DNA of 64,000 nt, taken from positions 1-64,000 of the forward strand of contig CAJTOR010000014.1 of assembly GCA_910577675.1 (NCBI GenBank), written 5' to 3'. Under the pieces are notes generated by a model. It saw only the letters and a program-made list of their open reading frames with translations, did not search any database and was not told the origin of the DNA. This document shows, piece after piece, positions 44,904 through 53,646 of the stretch. Each line of letters begins with the position of its first letter. Within the stretch, counting starts at the first letter, position 1. The DNA is from an uncultured Lachnospiraceae bacterium. GTDB lineage: Bacteria > Bacillota > Clostridia > Lachnospirales > Lachnospiraceae. Both the position numbers and the translations under genes were made by a program.

Positions 44904-46745
44904 ATGCAGCAGGAGCTGCCCGCGTCCATGGAAGTTTGTTTATGGACAGATGGCATAGGACAACCTGCCGAGGAAATAGAATGGTGGAAAGCGGCTGCAA
45001 AAGGAGCGGCTATGGATTGTAAGAACGCGATATTTTCACAGGATATGCAGGAATTTTTTGTCCAGCGCGCCGCGCTGCTAGAGGAGCTTTCAATGGTCTA
45101 CGGTTTTGATTGTATCCTGCCGTTAGATGAAAATTATGCGGTTGGGTATGTCAATACGGGGCGCGTCAACAGCACAACAATAGGATTCCCCTCTGTATAC
45201 AGCTCCGTGCCGCGCTGCTATGCTATTATGGAGGAGGCGGGGGATGGGACACAGCAGACCTCCAGCGCCCCGGTGCTTGAGGAGATGGGGATTGCAAGGC
45301 TTGACAGGCTTCCATACCTTGACCTGTCAGGGCGGGGTGTTATAATCGGTTTTATCGATACGGGGATTGATTACACGCACCCTGTTTTTAAGAATCCGGA
45401 TGGCACAAGCAGGATTACAGCAATCTGGGATCAGAATGTGGAGGACGGAACACCGCCGCAGGGTTTTGCATATGGGGTGGAATACACGGGGGAACAGATT
45501 TCCCAGGCGCTAGAAAGCGGCGATCCGCAGGCAGTTGTGCCCGAGAGGGATGAGAACGGACATGGAACCTTTGTTGCGGGAGTGGCAGCGGGGAACCGTG
45601 ACCGCGAATCAGGGTTTTCGGGGGTTGCACCGTTTTCGGATATTATGATGGTAAAATTAAAGCCCGCGAAAGCATATTTGAAATCGCTCTATAAAATACC
45701 GCAGGATGCTGTTTGTTTTCAGGAAACGGATATGGCATGGGGTTTGCAGTACCTGATGTCGAAAGCGGCTGCAATGCGCAGGCCGTTAGTGGTCTGTATG
45801 ACACTTGGGACAAATTCAGGCGGGCACTCCGGCAGGGGAATCCTTGACAGCATGATTAATTCTGCCGCGGAGAGATATCATATGTGTGTGGTGACTTCCA
45901 CGGGGAATGAATCCAGCTACGGTCTGCACTATCGTTCGGAGGGGACGGGATCGGAGTACGAGGAGGTGGAACTTAGGATCGGGGAGCGGGAGAGGGGATT
46001 TACAATGGAGTTGTGGGCGGAATCTTTAAACCAGTATTCTGTTTCCGTTGTGTCGCCGACGGGGGAATTGATCCGCAGGATACCCGACCGCCGCAACCAT
46101 GTGCAGCAGATGAATTTTCTGTTCGAAGATACAAGGATCTGCGTCAATTATTTTATGTCGGAAGGAAGGAGCGGCAACCAGCTTATCCTGATGCGGGTTA
46201 TGGACCCGACGGCGGGCATCTGGCGTTTCCAGGTATATGAGGACCGGTCTTTTGGAGGGGGATTTGATATCTGGCTGCCAGTCCATAATTTTGTCACAGA
46301 GGATACTTATTTTCTGCGAGCCGACCCCTATGTCACAATAGCCGACCCGGGCAATGCAAGCGAGCCTATAACGGTTGCTACCTACCGGGTTGAGGATGGT
46401 TCGGTCGCACTTCATTCCGGACGCGGCTTTACAAGAACCGGCGGGAGGAAGCCGGATGTGGCGGCACCGGGAGTATCCATCTACGGACCCGAGTCGGGGG
46501 GTGGATTTGGGACAAAAAGCGGCGGGGGGATAGCGTCCGCACTTACGGCGGGGGGATGTGCACTCTTTCTTGAGTGGGCGGTAGTGGATAAAAGACAGCC
46601 CCAGATGCGGACGCAGGAGATCAAGAGGCTTTTGCAGGGCGGGGCGGAGCGGGAGGGGCTTCTTACCGCCTCGAGGGAACTTGGGTATGGGCTGGTAAAT
46701 TTTTATGGGGCATTTGAGGAATTAAGGATTGTGGCTGGAAGTTAA
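44904..46745 (+). CDS. Subtilase family protein (CspABC/bacillopeptidase-like) lacking the catalytic serine
   Basis: The protein has 613 residues, starting at ATG 44904 after GGAGAGG; the frame is open for 43 codons upstream but crosses the preceding terminator. The N-terminal ~130 residues are a prodomain-like region. The S8 domain shows Asp152 (GFIDTGIDYTHP), His220 (ENGHGTFVAG) and the oxyanion Asn in TSTGNESS. In the serine motif, where GTSxAS is expected, the sequence reads GGGIASALTAGG: codon 46527-46529 is GGG, giving Gly542. A large insert (about 370-500, jelly-roll-like) between Asn and this motif is typical of the clostridial Csp group. No signal peptide is evident. It is probably a pseudoprotease. 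Confidence 0.85.
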   Translation: MQQELPASMEVCLWTDGIGQPAEEIEWWKAAAKGAAMDCKNAIFSQDMQEFFVQRAALLEELSMVYGFDCILPLDENYAVGYVNTGRVNSTTIGFPSVYSSVPRCYAIMEEAGDGTQQTSSAPVLEEMGIARLDRLPYLDLSGRGVIIGFIDTGIDYTHPVFKNPDGTSRITAIWDQNVEDGTPPQGFAYGVEYTGEQISQALESGDPQAVVPERDENGHGTFVAGVAAGNRDRESGFSGVAPFSDIMMVKLKPAKAYLKSLYKIPQDAVCFQETDMAWGLQYLMSKAAAMRRPLVVCMTLGTNSGGHSGRGILDSMINSAAERYHMCVVTSTGNESSYGLHYRSEGTGSEYEEVELRIGERERGFTMELWAESLNQYSVSVVSPTGELIRRIPDRRNHVQQMNFLFEDTRICVNYFMSEGRSGNQLILMRVMDPTAGIWRFQVYEDRSFGGGFDIWLPVHNFVTEDTYFLRADPYVTIADPGNASEPITVATYRVEDGSVALHSGRGFTRTGGRKPDVAAPGVSIYGPESGGGFGTKSGGGIASALTAGGCALFLEWAVVDKRQPQMRTQEIKRLLQGGAEREGLLTASRELGYGLVNFYGAFEELRIVAGS

Positions 46746-46868
46746 TAAAGTAATACTAATATAGGGAAAGGGCAAAGCGGGGCAATGGCAGCTTGACGGG
46801 TGCGGATAAAGGTATTATGATTAGCAGGGAGTATTTTATGGCATTTTGTGCCGGAATGTGAGGGAACT

Positions 46869-48530
46869 ATGGAAAGGAAACTGATTATATTCACGGACAG
46901 CGGCGATACGGTTATTGATGAGGGAAGCCAGGTATTTGACGGGAGGGGGATTGTCACGGGGGCAGAATTTATCCCGGGAGCGGGGCAGGTGTTAAAAAGC
47001 CTGCACGACGAGGGCTACCGAATTGCCCTGGTGGCGGACGGGCAGTGGGAATCCTTCCAGAATGTATACCGTGAAAACGGATGCAGCCACTGCTTTGAAC
47101 AGTGGATTGTATCCGAGGTGGTGGGACATGAAAAACCGCATGTCAGTATGTTTGATACGGCAATGGATAAAATGGGGTTGTCCGAGGCGGATAAGCCGCT
47201 TATTGTAATGGTCGGCAACAATCTGAAAAAGGATATTGCGGGGGCAAATAGGTATGGCATCACCTCCATATGGCTTGACTGGTCGCCGCGGTATTTCCAT
47301 ACGGTGGAGGAGGCGGACTGGCAGCCGGATTATACGGTAAAAACCCCGCAGGAGCTCTATAAGCTGATTCACAGGCTTGAGGAGGAATTGGAAGGAGCCA
47401 GCAGCGGCAAGCAGGAGGATGTGGCGGGTATTTCCGGGGCGGTGGCCCATGAGGTCACCCGCAAACTTTCGCTTGTTACGGATGCCTTTACCAAGATTTT
47501 GTACGAGGAGGACGAAGCTTTCTTAAAAAATATGCAGAACCATAATCTGGCGGGGGATGATATTGAAAAGTACCGCTACTGGGAGTGGACCCAGGGGGTT
47601 GGGCTGTTCGGGCTCTTTAAGCTGTTCTGCCACGAAAAATCGCGGGCGGGTGATACAGAAAAGTACCTTACCATAATTAGGGAATATTATGACAGACAGC
47701 TTTTAATCGGTTTTCCGGCACTCAATGTCAACACGGCAGCTCCCTATCTGACCATGTCATTCCTCGCGGAATATACCGGGGAGAAAAAATATATGGAACC
47801 TTGCAAAAGGGCGGCGGAAGAGATTATGGATTCTTTCCCAAGGACAAAGGAGGGCGGTTTCCAGCACAAGACTTCGGATTCTGTAAACGAGCAGGAACTG
47901 TGGGATGATACTCTATATATGACAGTACTCTTTCTGGCAAATATGGGTCGCATCCTCAAAGATTCGCGCATGGTTCAGGAGGCGCAGTACCAGTTCCTTT
48001 TGCATGAAAAATACCTCTGTGACCGAGTGAGCGGTCTGTGGTACCACGGCTGGACATTTGCGGAAAGAAATCATTTTGCAGGGGCATTCTGGGGGCGCGG
48101 GAATTGCTGGATCACAATGGCAATCCCGGAATTCTTATCGATTGTGCCGGAGGATGGACCGGTAAAAAGAATGTTGGCACAGACCTTGAAACATCAGGTG
48201 GAAAGCCTTGCAAAATACCAGAGTGATAATGGTATGTGGCATACGCTTGTGGACGATGCGGATTCCTATGTGGAGGCGAGTGCCACCTGCGGTTTTGCTT
48301 ACGGAATTTTAAAGGCGGTAAAGGACGGGCTGATCGATCCTTCGTACCGCAAAGTGGCATATAAGGCACTGCCCGCCATTTTGGAGTGTATTTCTGAGGA
48401 GGGGGTTGTACACCAGGTTTCCTACGGCACGCCGATGGGGCGGACGGATAAGAATTTCTACAAGGAGATTGAACTAAAACCGATGCCTTACGGTCAGGCG
48501 TTAGCAATGCTGTTTTTATCGGCGGTGTGA
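46869..48530 (+). CDS. Fusion of HAD-like domain and GH105/GH88 unsaturated glycuronyl hydrolase
   Basis: The product has 553 residues. Residues 1-170 resemble HAD phosphatases: IIFTDSGDTVIDEG (motif I), a central YRIALVADGQWESF, EKPHVSMF and MVGNNLKKDIAGANRYGI (motif IV). Motif I reads D-S-G-D rather than DxD, so the general acid is replaced by Gly and activity may be altered. From ~200 the protein has the (alpha/alpha)6 toroid of GH105: LNVNTAAPYLTMSFLA, ELWDDTLYMTVLFLA with the catalytic Asp region, and GAFWGRGNCWITMAIPE. GH105 enzymes cut the unsaturated uronic acid from pectin or rhamnogalacturonan lyase products. No signal peptide, so it is cytosolic. The ATG at 46869 follows GAGGG; a GTG at 46848 is possible. 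Confidence 0.88.
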   Translation: MERKLIIFTDSGDTVIDEGSQVFDGRGIVTGAEFIPGAGQVLKSLHDEGYRIALVADGQWESFQNVYRENGCSHCFEQWIVSEVVGHEKPHVSMFDTAMDKMGLSEADKPLIVMVGNNLKKDIAGANRYGITSIWLDWSPRYFHTVEEADWQPDYTVKTPQELYKLIHRLEEELEGASSGKQEDVAGISGAVAHEVTRKLSLVTDAFTKILYEEDEAFLKNMQNHNLAGDDIEKYRYWEWTQGVGLFGLFKLFCHEKSRAGDTEKYLTIIREYYDRQLLIGFPALNVNTAAPYLTMSFLAEYTGEKKYMEPCKRAAEEIMDSFPRTKEGGFQHKTSDSVNEQELWDDTLYMTVLFLANMGRILKDSRMVQEAQYQFLLHEKYLCDRVSGLWYHGWTFAERNHFAGAFWGRGNCWITMAIPEFLSIVPEDGPVKRMLAQTLKHQVESLAKYQSDNGMWHTLVDDADSYVEASATCGFAYGILKAVKDGLIDPSYRKVAYKALPAILECISEEGVVHQVSYGTPMGRTDKNFYKEIELKPMPYGQALAMLFLSAV

Positions 48531-48561
48531 AAAAAAGCGGTTTGTGTGGGGAGGGAAGGAC

Positions 48562-51500
48562 ATGGGGCTTGGCAGGCAGTGGGAGGAGCGGCTCAAACTC
48601 TGGGATGGTGCGTTTGTTTCAAATCTGTATCAGAAGCTTGAAGGGGTGGAACTTGAAGGTTTTGTAACGATGGATCATATCCCTCTCTGTGAGGTGCGAA
48701 AACGGGAATTTTGGCCTTTTAAGGAGGGAAAGTGCTGGGGCAGGAAATGGGAGTACGGATGGTTTCGCTGCCGGATTATCCTGCCGGGGCAGGCGGCGGG
48801 GAGGCGGGTAATCTTAAAGCTTGGGGCGGCTTCTGAGATGCTTGTCTATGTGAATGGCAGGGAGGCAGGTTCCATTGACAGGCAGCATGATTTTGTGCAG
48901 CTAACCTCCGCCGGTGTTCCGGGCGAAAAATTTGAAGTCTATGCGGAAGGGTATGCGGGGCATGGACCAAGGCTTGAAAACGGCGGTATTTATCCGCCGG
49001 AGTCAATCCCAATCCCGCAGCCGCCCAAATTTCAGTGTGTGGTAAAAGAAAGCAGTTTCGGGATCTGGAACGAGGAAATGTTTCAGGCGTATGCGGATTA
49101 CCACACATTGTATGAGCTGATGCGGGCATTGCCGGAAAATAGCCTGCGCAGGATGCAGGTTGTCTGCGCATTAAAGGAATTTACATACCTGGCGGATTTT
49201 GAACTGCCCGAGCCTTTGAGGACGGAAAGCGTTAAAAGTGCAAGGGCGGTGCTTGCTCCGCTGCTAGATAAGAAAAATGGTTCAAGTGCCCCGCTGTTTT
49301 CCGTTGTTGGGCAGTCCCATCTTGATCTGGCATGGCTTTGGACAAGGGAGGAAACGAAGCGGAAATCGGCGAGGACTTACGCAAACCAGCTTGCACTTAT
49401 GGAGAGGTATAAAGAGTACCGCTTCCTGCTCTGTGAGCCGCCCATCCTTGAAAACCTGAAACAATATTATCCCGATTTGTATCTGCGGGTGAAAGAGAGG
49501 GTGCGGGAGGGGCGGTTTATCCCCGACGGCGCGATGTGGGTGGAAGGGGATGTCAACATGGCGGGTGGGGAGAGCCTGATACGGCAGTTTGTCTACGGGA
49601 AGCGCTGGTTTTATAAAGAATTCGGTGTGGACAGTCGGGTGGCGTGGATGCCTGACACCTTCGGTTTTACAGGTGCCCTCCCGCAGATAATGAAAGGATG
49701 CAGAGTTGATTTTTTTGCAACACAGAAGCTGTTGCGCGCAGACCCCGAGTGCGAGCCGTTTCCCTATAATCTGTTCTGGTGGGAAGGGATTGATGGCAGC
49801 AGGGTTCTGACACATATATTTAAGAAAAATAATGCAGCATTTTCGCCCGCCGATATGGTGGGGCGCTGGGAGAAGGACAGGAACCAGGAGGAAGAGATTT
49901 CGGGGATGCTATATCCGTTCGGTTACGGGGATGGAGGAGGCGGGCCTACTGAACTGATGCTTGAAATGCTCTGCCGCTGCGGTGACCTTGAGGGAGCTCC
50001 GAGGATGGTTGTTGAAGGACCTGGGGATTATTTTTCACGCGCGCAAGAGCAGCCCGTGGAGAATGTATACTATGGGGAATTGTATCTGGCATGGCACCGG
50101 GGAACTTACACCGCGCAGGCGCTGATAAAGAAAAAAGTGCGGGAAGCGGAGGGCGCGCTGCGGCAGGCAGAATTTTTGGCGGGGCTTTGCAGGCTTTCTG
50201 GCAGGGAACCTGGGGATTTTTTAGAGGACATATCGGGCAGGGAAATTTCCGTGCGCGTAGAAGCTCTCTGGAAGGAACTTTTATTCTGCGAATTCCACGA
50301 TATTCTGCCGGGAACCTCGATTAAACGGGTTAATGAGGAAGCAAAAGAAACTCTTTCTGCGGTGCGGCAGGAGGCATCTTTATTGGCGGACAAGCTGTTA
50401 AGCGCCCTGGCGGGTGAGGGGGCAGTATTTAATTCACTGAGCTTTAAACGCAGATACAGGGGGGAATACCTGCCGCCATGCGGGTATATAAGGACGGGGC
50501 AATGCACGGGGCAGGAAGATGAGAAAAAAGCGCTGTCCGTAAGTGCGCTTTTTTCGGATGACAAAAAAAACGTTGTGGTGGAAAGCCCGTATTACCGCGC
50601 GAAGGTTGACTGCCTTGGCAGGATTTTAAGCCTGACCGATAAGGAGAGCGGATATGAATATGCGGCGGGCGCACTTAATGAACTTTGTCTTTACAGGGAT
50701 GTTAATGTGGATTACGATGCCTGGGAGCTTGGCAGAATGTACGAGAAGGTTCCGGAGAAATTTTTGCAGGAAGGGACGCTTGCAATCCGCAGGGAGCGGG
50801 ACGGGGTATATTTGGATATCGACCGGAGGGAAGCAAATTTTACCTGGCAGCAGGAGATTGTTTTTGCAAGGGATGAGCGCAGAATCGAATTTCGCACAAA
50901 AGTGGACTGGAGAGAGAGGCATAAGATTTTGAAGGTATCCTTCCCGACTGCGGTATATACAAGGGAGGCAATCGAGGAAATCCAGTTCGGATACCTGAAA
51001 CGCCCAACCCACCGCTCGAGGCAGTACGAGCGTGACCTTTATGAAACCTGCCATCACCGCTACGCAGTACTCTGCGATGGCAGGAATGGTTTTGCCCTGC
51101 TTAATAACTGCAAATACGGGATCTCCGCAAAGGACAGCACCCTGTCGCTGACACTTTTGCGCGCGCCCGTGATACCGGATATGGAGGCGGATCAGGGAGA
51201 ACATGAGTTCACCTATGCGCTGTATTTGTTTCAGGGACCATTTACCGGGAGCAATGTTGTGCGCGAGGCTTATGAATTAAACACGGAGGTGTTAGTATCC
51301 GGAAACTGTGGGCGGGATATTAAGGAAGCCGGGGCGTCAGTAAGCTACTTTTCTATAGATGAAAGTAATATTATACTGGAAACCTGCAAACCGGCACTGG
51401 ATAGTGAAGATGCTGTTGTGCTGCGGCTTTATGAGTGTATGGGGGGAGCGGTAACCTGCGTTTTGTCCCTGCCCCCTGCGGTAAAAGAGGTATGGATATG

Positions 51501-51603
51501 TAATATGCTTGAGGAAAAGCAGGAGAAAGTGCCCTTGACAAATGGGAAAGTCAGGCTTTTCTTCCACTCGTTTGAAATCAGGACATTGATGCTTTTGGTG
51601 TAG
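48562..51603 (+). CDS. GH38 alpha-mannosidase
   Basis: The protein has 1013 residues from ATG 48562 (GGGAGGGA upstream). Residues 1-230 are an N-terminal beta-sandwich domain. The GH38 catalytic barrel starts with the zinc site GQSHLDLAWLW (His253, Asp255), continues with the nucleophile Asp365 in AWMPDTFGFTGALPQIM, and has a second zinc-ligand region GDGGGGPTELMLEM and EFHDILPGTS. The C-terminal ~400 residues form the beta-sandwich domains of these enzymes. It removes alpha-mannose residues, and lacks any signal peptide. It follows the HAD-GH105 gene by 31 bp, so both belong to one operon handling imported sugars with mannose and uronic acid. Confidence 0.93.
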   Translation: MGLGRQWEERLKLWDGAFVSNLYQKLEGVELEGFVTMDHIPLCEVRKREFWPFKEGKCWGRKWEYGWFRCRIILPGQAAGRRVILKLGAASEMLVYVNGREAGSIDRQHDFVQLTSAGVPGEKFEVYAEGYAGHGPRLENGGIYPPESIPIPQPPKFQCVVKESSFGIWNEEMFQAYADYHTLYELMRALPENSLRRMQVVCALKEFTYLADFELPEPLRTESVKSARAVLAPLLDKKNGSSAPLFSVVGQSHLDLAWLWTREETKRKSARTYANQLALMERYKEYRFLLCEPPILENLKQYYPDLYLRVKERVREGRFIPDGAMWVEGDVNMAGGESLIRQFVYGKRWFYKEFGVDSRVAWMPDTFGFTGALPQIMKGCRVDFFATQKLLRADPECEPFPYNLFWWEGIDGSRVLTHIFKKNNAAFSPADMVGRWEKDRNQEEEISGMLYPFGYGDGGGGPTELMLEMLCRCGDLEGAPRMVVEGPGDYFSRAQEQPVENVYYGELYLAWHRGTYTAQALIKKKVREAEGALRQAEFLAGLCRLSGREPGDFLEDISGREISVRVEALWKELLFCEFHDILPGTSIKRVNEEAKETLSAVRQEASLLADKLLSALAGEGAVFNSLSFKRRYRGEYLPPCGYIRTGQCTGQEDEKKALSVSALFSDDKKNVVVESPYYRAKVDCLGRILSLTDKESGYEYAAGALNELCLYRDVNVDYDAWELGRMYEKVPEKFLQEGTLAIRRERDGVYLDIDRREANFTWQQEIVFARDERRIEFRTKVDWRERHKILKVSFPTAVYTREAIEEIQFGYLKRPTHRSRQYERDLYETCHHRYAVLCDGRNGFALLNNCKYGISAKDSTLSLTLLRAPVIPDMEADQGEHEFTYALYLFQGPFTGSNVVREAYELNTEVLVSGNCGRDIKEAGASVSYFSIDESNIILETCKPALDSEDAVVLRLYECMGGAVTCVLSLPPAVKEVWICNMLEEKQEKVPLTNGKVRLFFHSFEIRTLMLLV

Positions 51604-51769
51604 GAAGATGAGGGGGCAGCGGAGCGGAGTCCTTATTTCTTTTGATTCTGTGGCAGCATCGGTTTTGCCTGCGGAGGGAAGTCGGGAGTGGATAGCCGGA
51701 AATACCATGCATCGGAAGTTTTTGCTGTCAGCATTGTAAGGATAGAATTTATGTGAGAGAGGGATGAAG

Positions 51770-53509
51770 ATGGAATCGCATTACAAAAAAATTGTTAAGG
51801 ATACGGACAGGCGGGTTATTGCTTCCATGCAGCGTCAGATTATGGATGGGGGAAATGCCTGTTATGGAGGGTTTTGGGACGGGACGGGTATTGTGCAGGC
51901 GAAGTATGCCATTTATCAGGTGGCACCAATGATAGCGGCATACTGCTGCACGGACAGCGCATTTTACAGGAGCGGGGAGATCTTTGAGCGGATTATAGCG
52001 GGTCTTACATACATCCGGGGTGTCCAGCATGAAAACGGGCTGTTTGATTATATTACCTGCAATTTTTTTTCCGCGCCGGACACGGCTTTCTGCCTGAAAA
52101 AACTGTTGCCGGTATATGAGTATCTGCGCGGGATGGGGGAGGAGGAAATTTCCCCGGCGGAGAAAGTTTCTTGGATAGGGAAGATTACTACCGAGGAAAT
52201 TTCCCCGGCGGAGAAAGTTTCTTGGATAGGAAAGATTACTACCGGGGAAATGGAAATCCTGCGCCGCCTTGAGGAAATAATAAAAGATGGCGCAGACGGT
52301 ATGCTTGCGGGCGGTTTCCACACGCCAAACCACCGCTGGGCGATCGCGTCAATCCTGATGGCGTGCAGCAAATATTTTGGCAGCAGGAAGATGGAGGAGG
52401 CAGCTAACACATATTTAAAAGAGGGCATTGACTGCAATGAGGACGGTGAATTTTCCGAGAAATCCGCCGGGAATTACAACCGGATTAACAACGATGCAAT
52501 GATTTTGCTATCGCAGGTTACGGGGGATACCACCTATGAGCAGCATGTTTTGCGCAATCTTCGCATGATGCTTACCTATATCGAGCCGGACGGCAGTATA
52601 TTTACGGCGAATTCCACACGTTTTGACAAGGATTTGCTGGTCTACCCGACGGATTACTATATGGAATACCTGAGAATGGGACAAAAATATAATATCCCGG
52701 AATTTCTTGCAATGTGCAATTTTATTTTTGACCTGGCAGGGGAGAAGAATCTTGCCGCGCCGGACTGCCTGATCTGGTTTATGCTCTGCCCGCAGTATCG
52801 GAACCTTGAATTTGGGGAGAGTTATGATTTCGGAAATTTCCATGCATTTTACAGGGATTCGGGTATTGTGCGGGGCAGAAACGGGCGATTTACCTATACT
52901 GTGATGAGCGGAAAGTCGAATTTTTTCTATCTCCACAGCGGGACGATAAAGCTGGAGGTAAAGGTGTGCGGAAGCTTCTGTGAACACAGGGCGTTTAAGG
53001 CGGATAATATTGAGCAGCTTCCGGGAGGGGGGTACCATCTGAATCAGGTGATGAGGGGATGGTATTACCTGCCGTTTGAAGATGCACCGGAAACAAGTGA
53101 CTGGTGGAAGATGAACCAGGCAGCCCGCCCTAAAAAATATGGACCCAATATGCAGATTGATGTGTGGGTGCAAGAGGTGAAGGGCGGGGTGGATATCCGG
53201 GTTAAAACCTCAGGGGTTGAGGGTGCGCCATGGCGGATTGAACTGGCATTTTTTGGCGTTAATTTCCTAACAAGCCGCCAGATTGACATGCCGCTTACCG
53301 GCAGCGAGGTGCTGGTGGTAAAGGAGGGGGAAGTTGAGGTGGCAAACGGCTTCGATACCCTTTTGATAGAGCCATGTTTCGGAAAGCATCATTTTATAGA
53401 GGGAAAGGAAGACAGCGAGAAAAAGACACAGGGGGCGTTTACATTGTATCTGACGGATTACACAGCGTTTGACCGGGAAATCCATATACGGAATAAATTA
53501 GGTTTGTAG
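51770..53509 (+). CDS. Predicted (alpha/alpha) toroid plus beta-sandwich carbohydrate-active protein, unassigned
   Basis: The protein has 579 residues; ATG 51770 fits the AGAGGG site better than the ATG at 51764. Residues 1-340 are helical, with NRINNDAMILLSQVTGD and the toroid-like TNHRWAIASILMACSKYF-type segments. Residues ~360-575 are beta-rich: FHAFYRDSGIVRGRNGRFTY, SGKSNFFYLHSGTIKLEV, VRGWYYLPF-type strands. This resembles the heparinase II/III and related polysaccharide lyase plan, but I cannot assign a family or active site. An internal 17-residue duplication occurs at 125-158. It lacks a signal peptide and lies in the glycan operon 166 bp after the mannosidase gene. Confidence 0.6.
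   Translation: MESHYKKIVKDTDRRVIASMQRQIMDGGNACYGGFWDGTGIVQAKYAIYQVAPMIAAYCCTDSAFYRSGEIFERIIAGLTYIRGVQHENGLFDYITCNFFSAPDTAFCLKKLLPVYEYLRGMGEEEISPAEKVSWIGKITTEEISPAEKVSWIGKITTGEMEILRRLEEIIKDGADGMLAGGFHTPNHRWAIASILMACSKYFGSRKMEEAANTYLKEGIDCNEDGEFSEKSAGNYNRINNDAMILLSQVTGDTTYEQHVLRNLRMMLTYIEPDGSIFTANSTRFDKDLLVYPTDYYMEYLRMGQKYNIPEFLAMCNFIFDLAGEKNLAAPDCLIWFMLCPQYRNLEFGESYDFGNFHAFYRDSGIVRGRNGRFTYTVMSGKSNFFYLHSGTIKLEVKVCGSFCEHRAFKADNIEQLPGGGYHLNQVMRGWYYLPFEDAPETSDWWKMNQAARPKKYGPNMQIDVWVQEVKGGVDIRVKTSGVEGAPWRIELAFFGVNFLTSRQIDMPLTGSEVLVVKEGEVEVANGFDTLLIEPCFGKHHFIEGKEDSEKKTQGAFTLYLTDYTAFDREIHIRNKLGL
52142..52243 (+). repeat. 51-bp in-frame tandem duplication
   Basis: Copies 52142-52192 and 52193-52243 encode the same 17 residues (EEISPAEKVSWIGKITT) and differ by a single base (GGG/GGA). 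It looks recent. Confidence 0.93.
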
Positions 53510-53556
53510 CGGATTGGACTGTTTTTTGAAACTTTCCCCAGGTATTTAAATTTTGA

Positions 53557-53585
53557 TTGACACGCCAAAAAACCATAACTATAAT
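53557..53585 (+). promoter_or_regulatory. Consensus promoter of the aminotransferase gene
   Basis: TTGACA (53557-53562), 17-nt spacer, TATAAT (53580-53585); both boxes are perfect, 61 nt before the ATG. Confidence 0.85.
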
Positions 53586-53646
53586 ATATCTATTGGAAGC
53601 ATAAAATCTGAATGGATGAAAACAAAGAGCGAAGGGAGAGCATACT

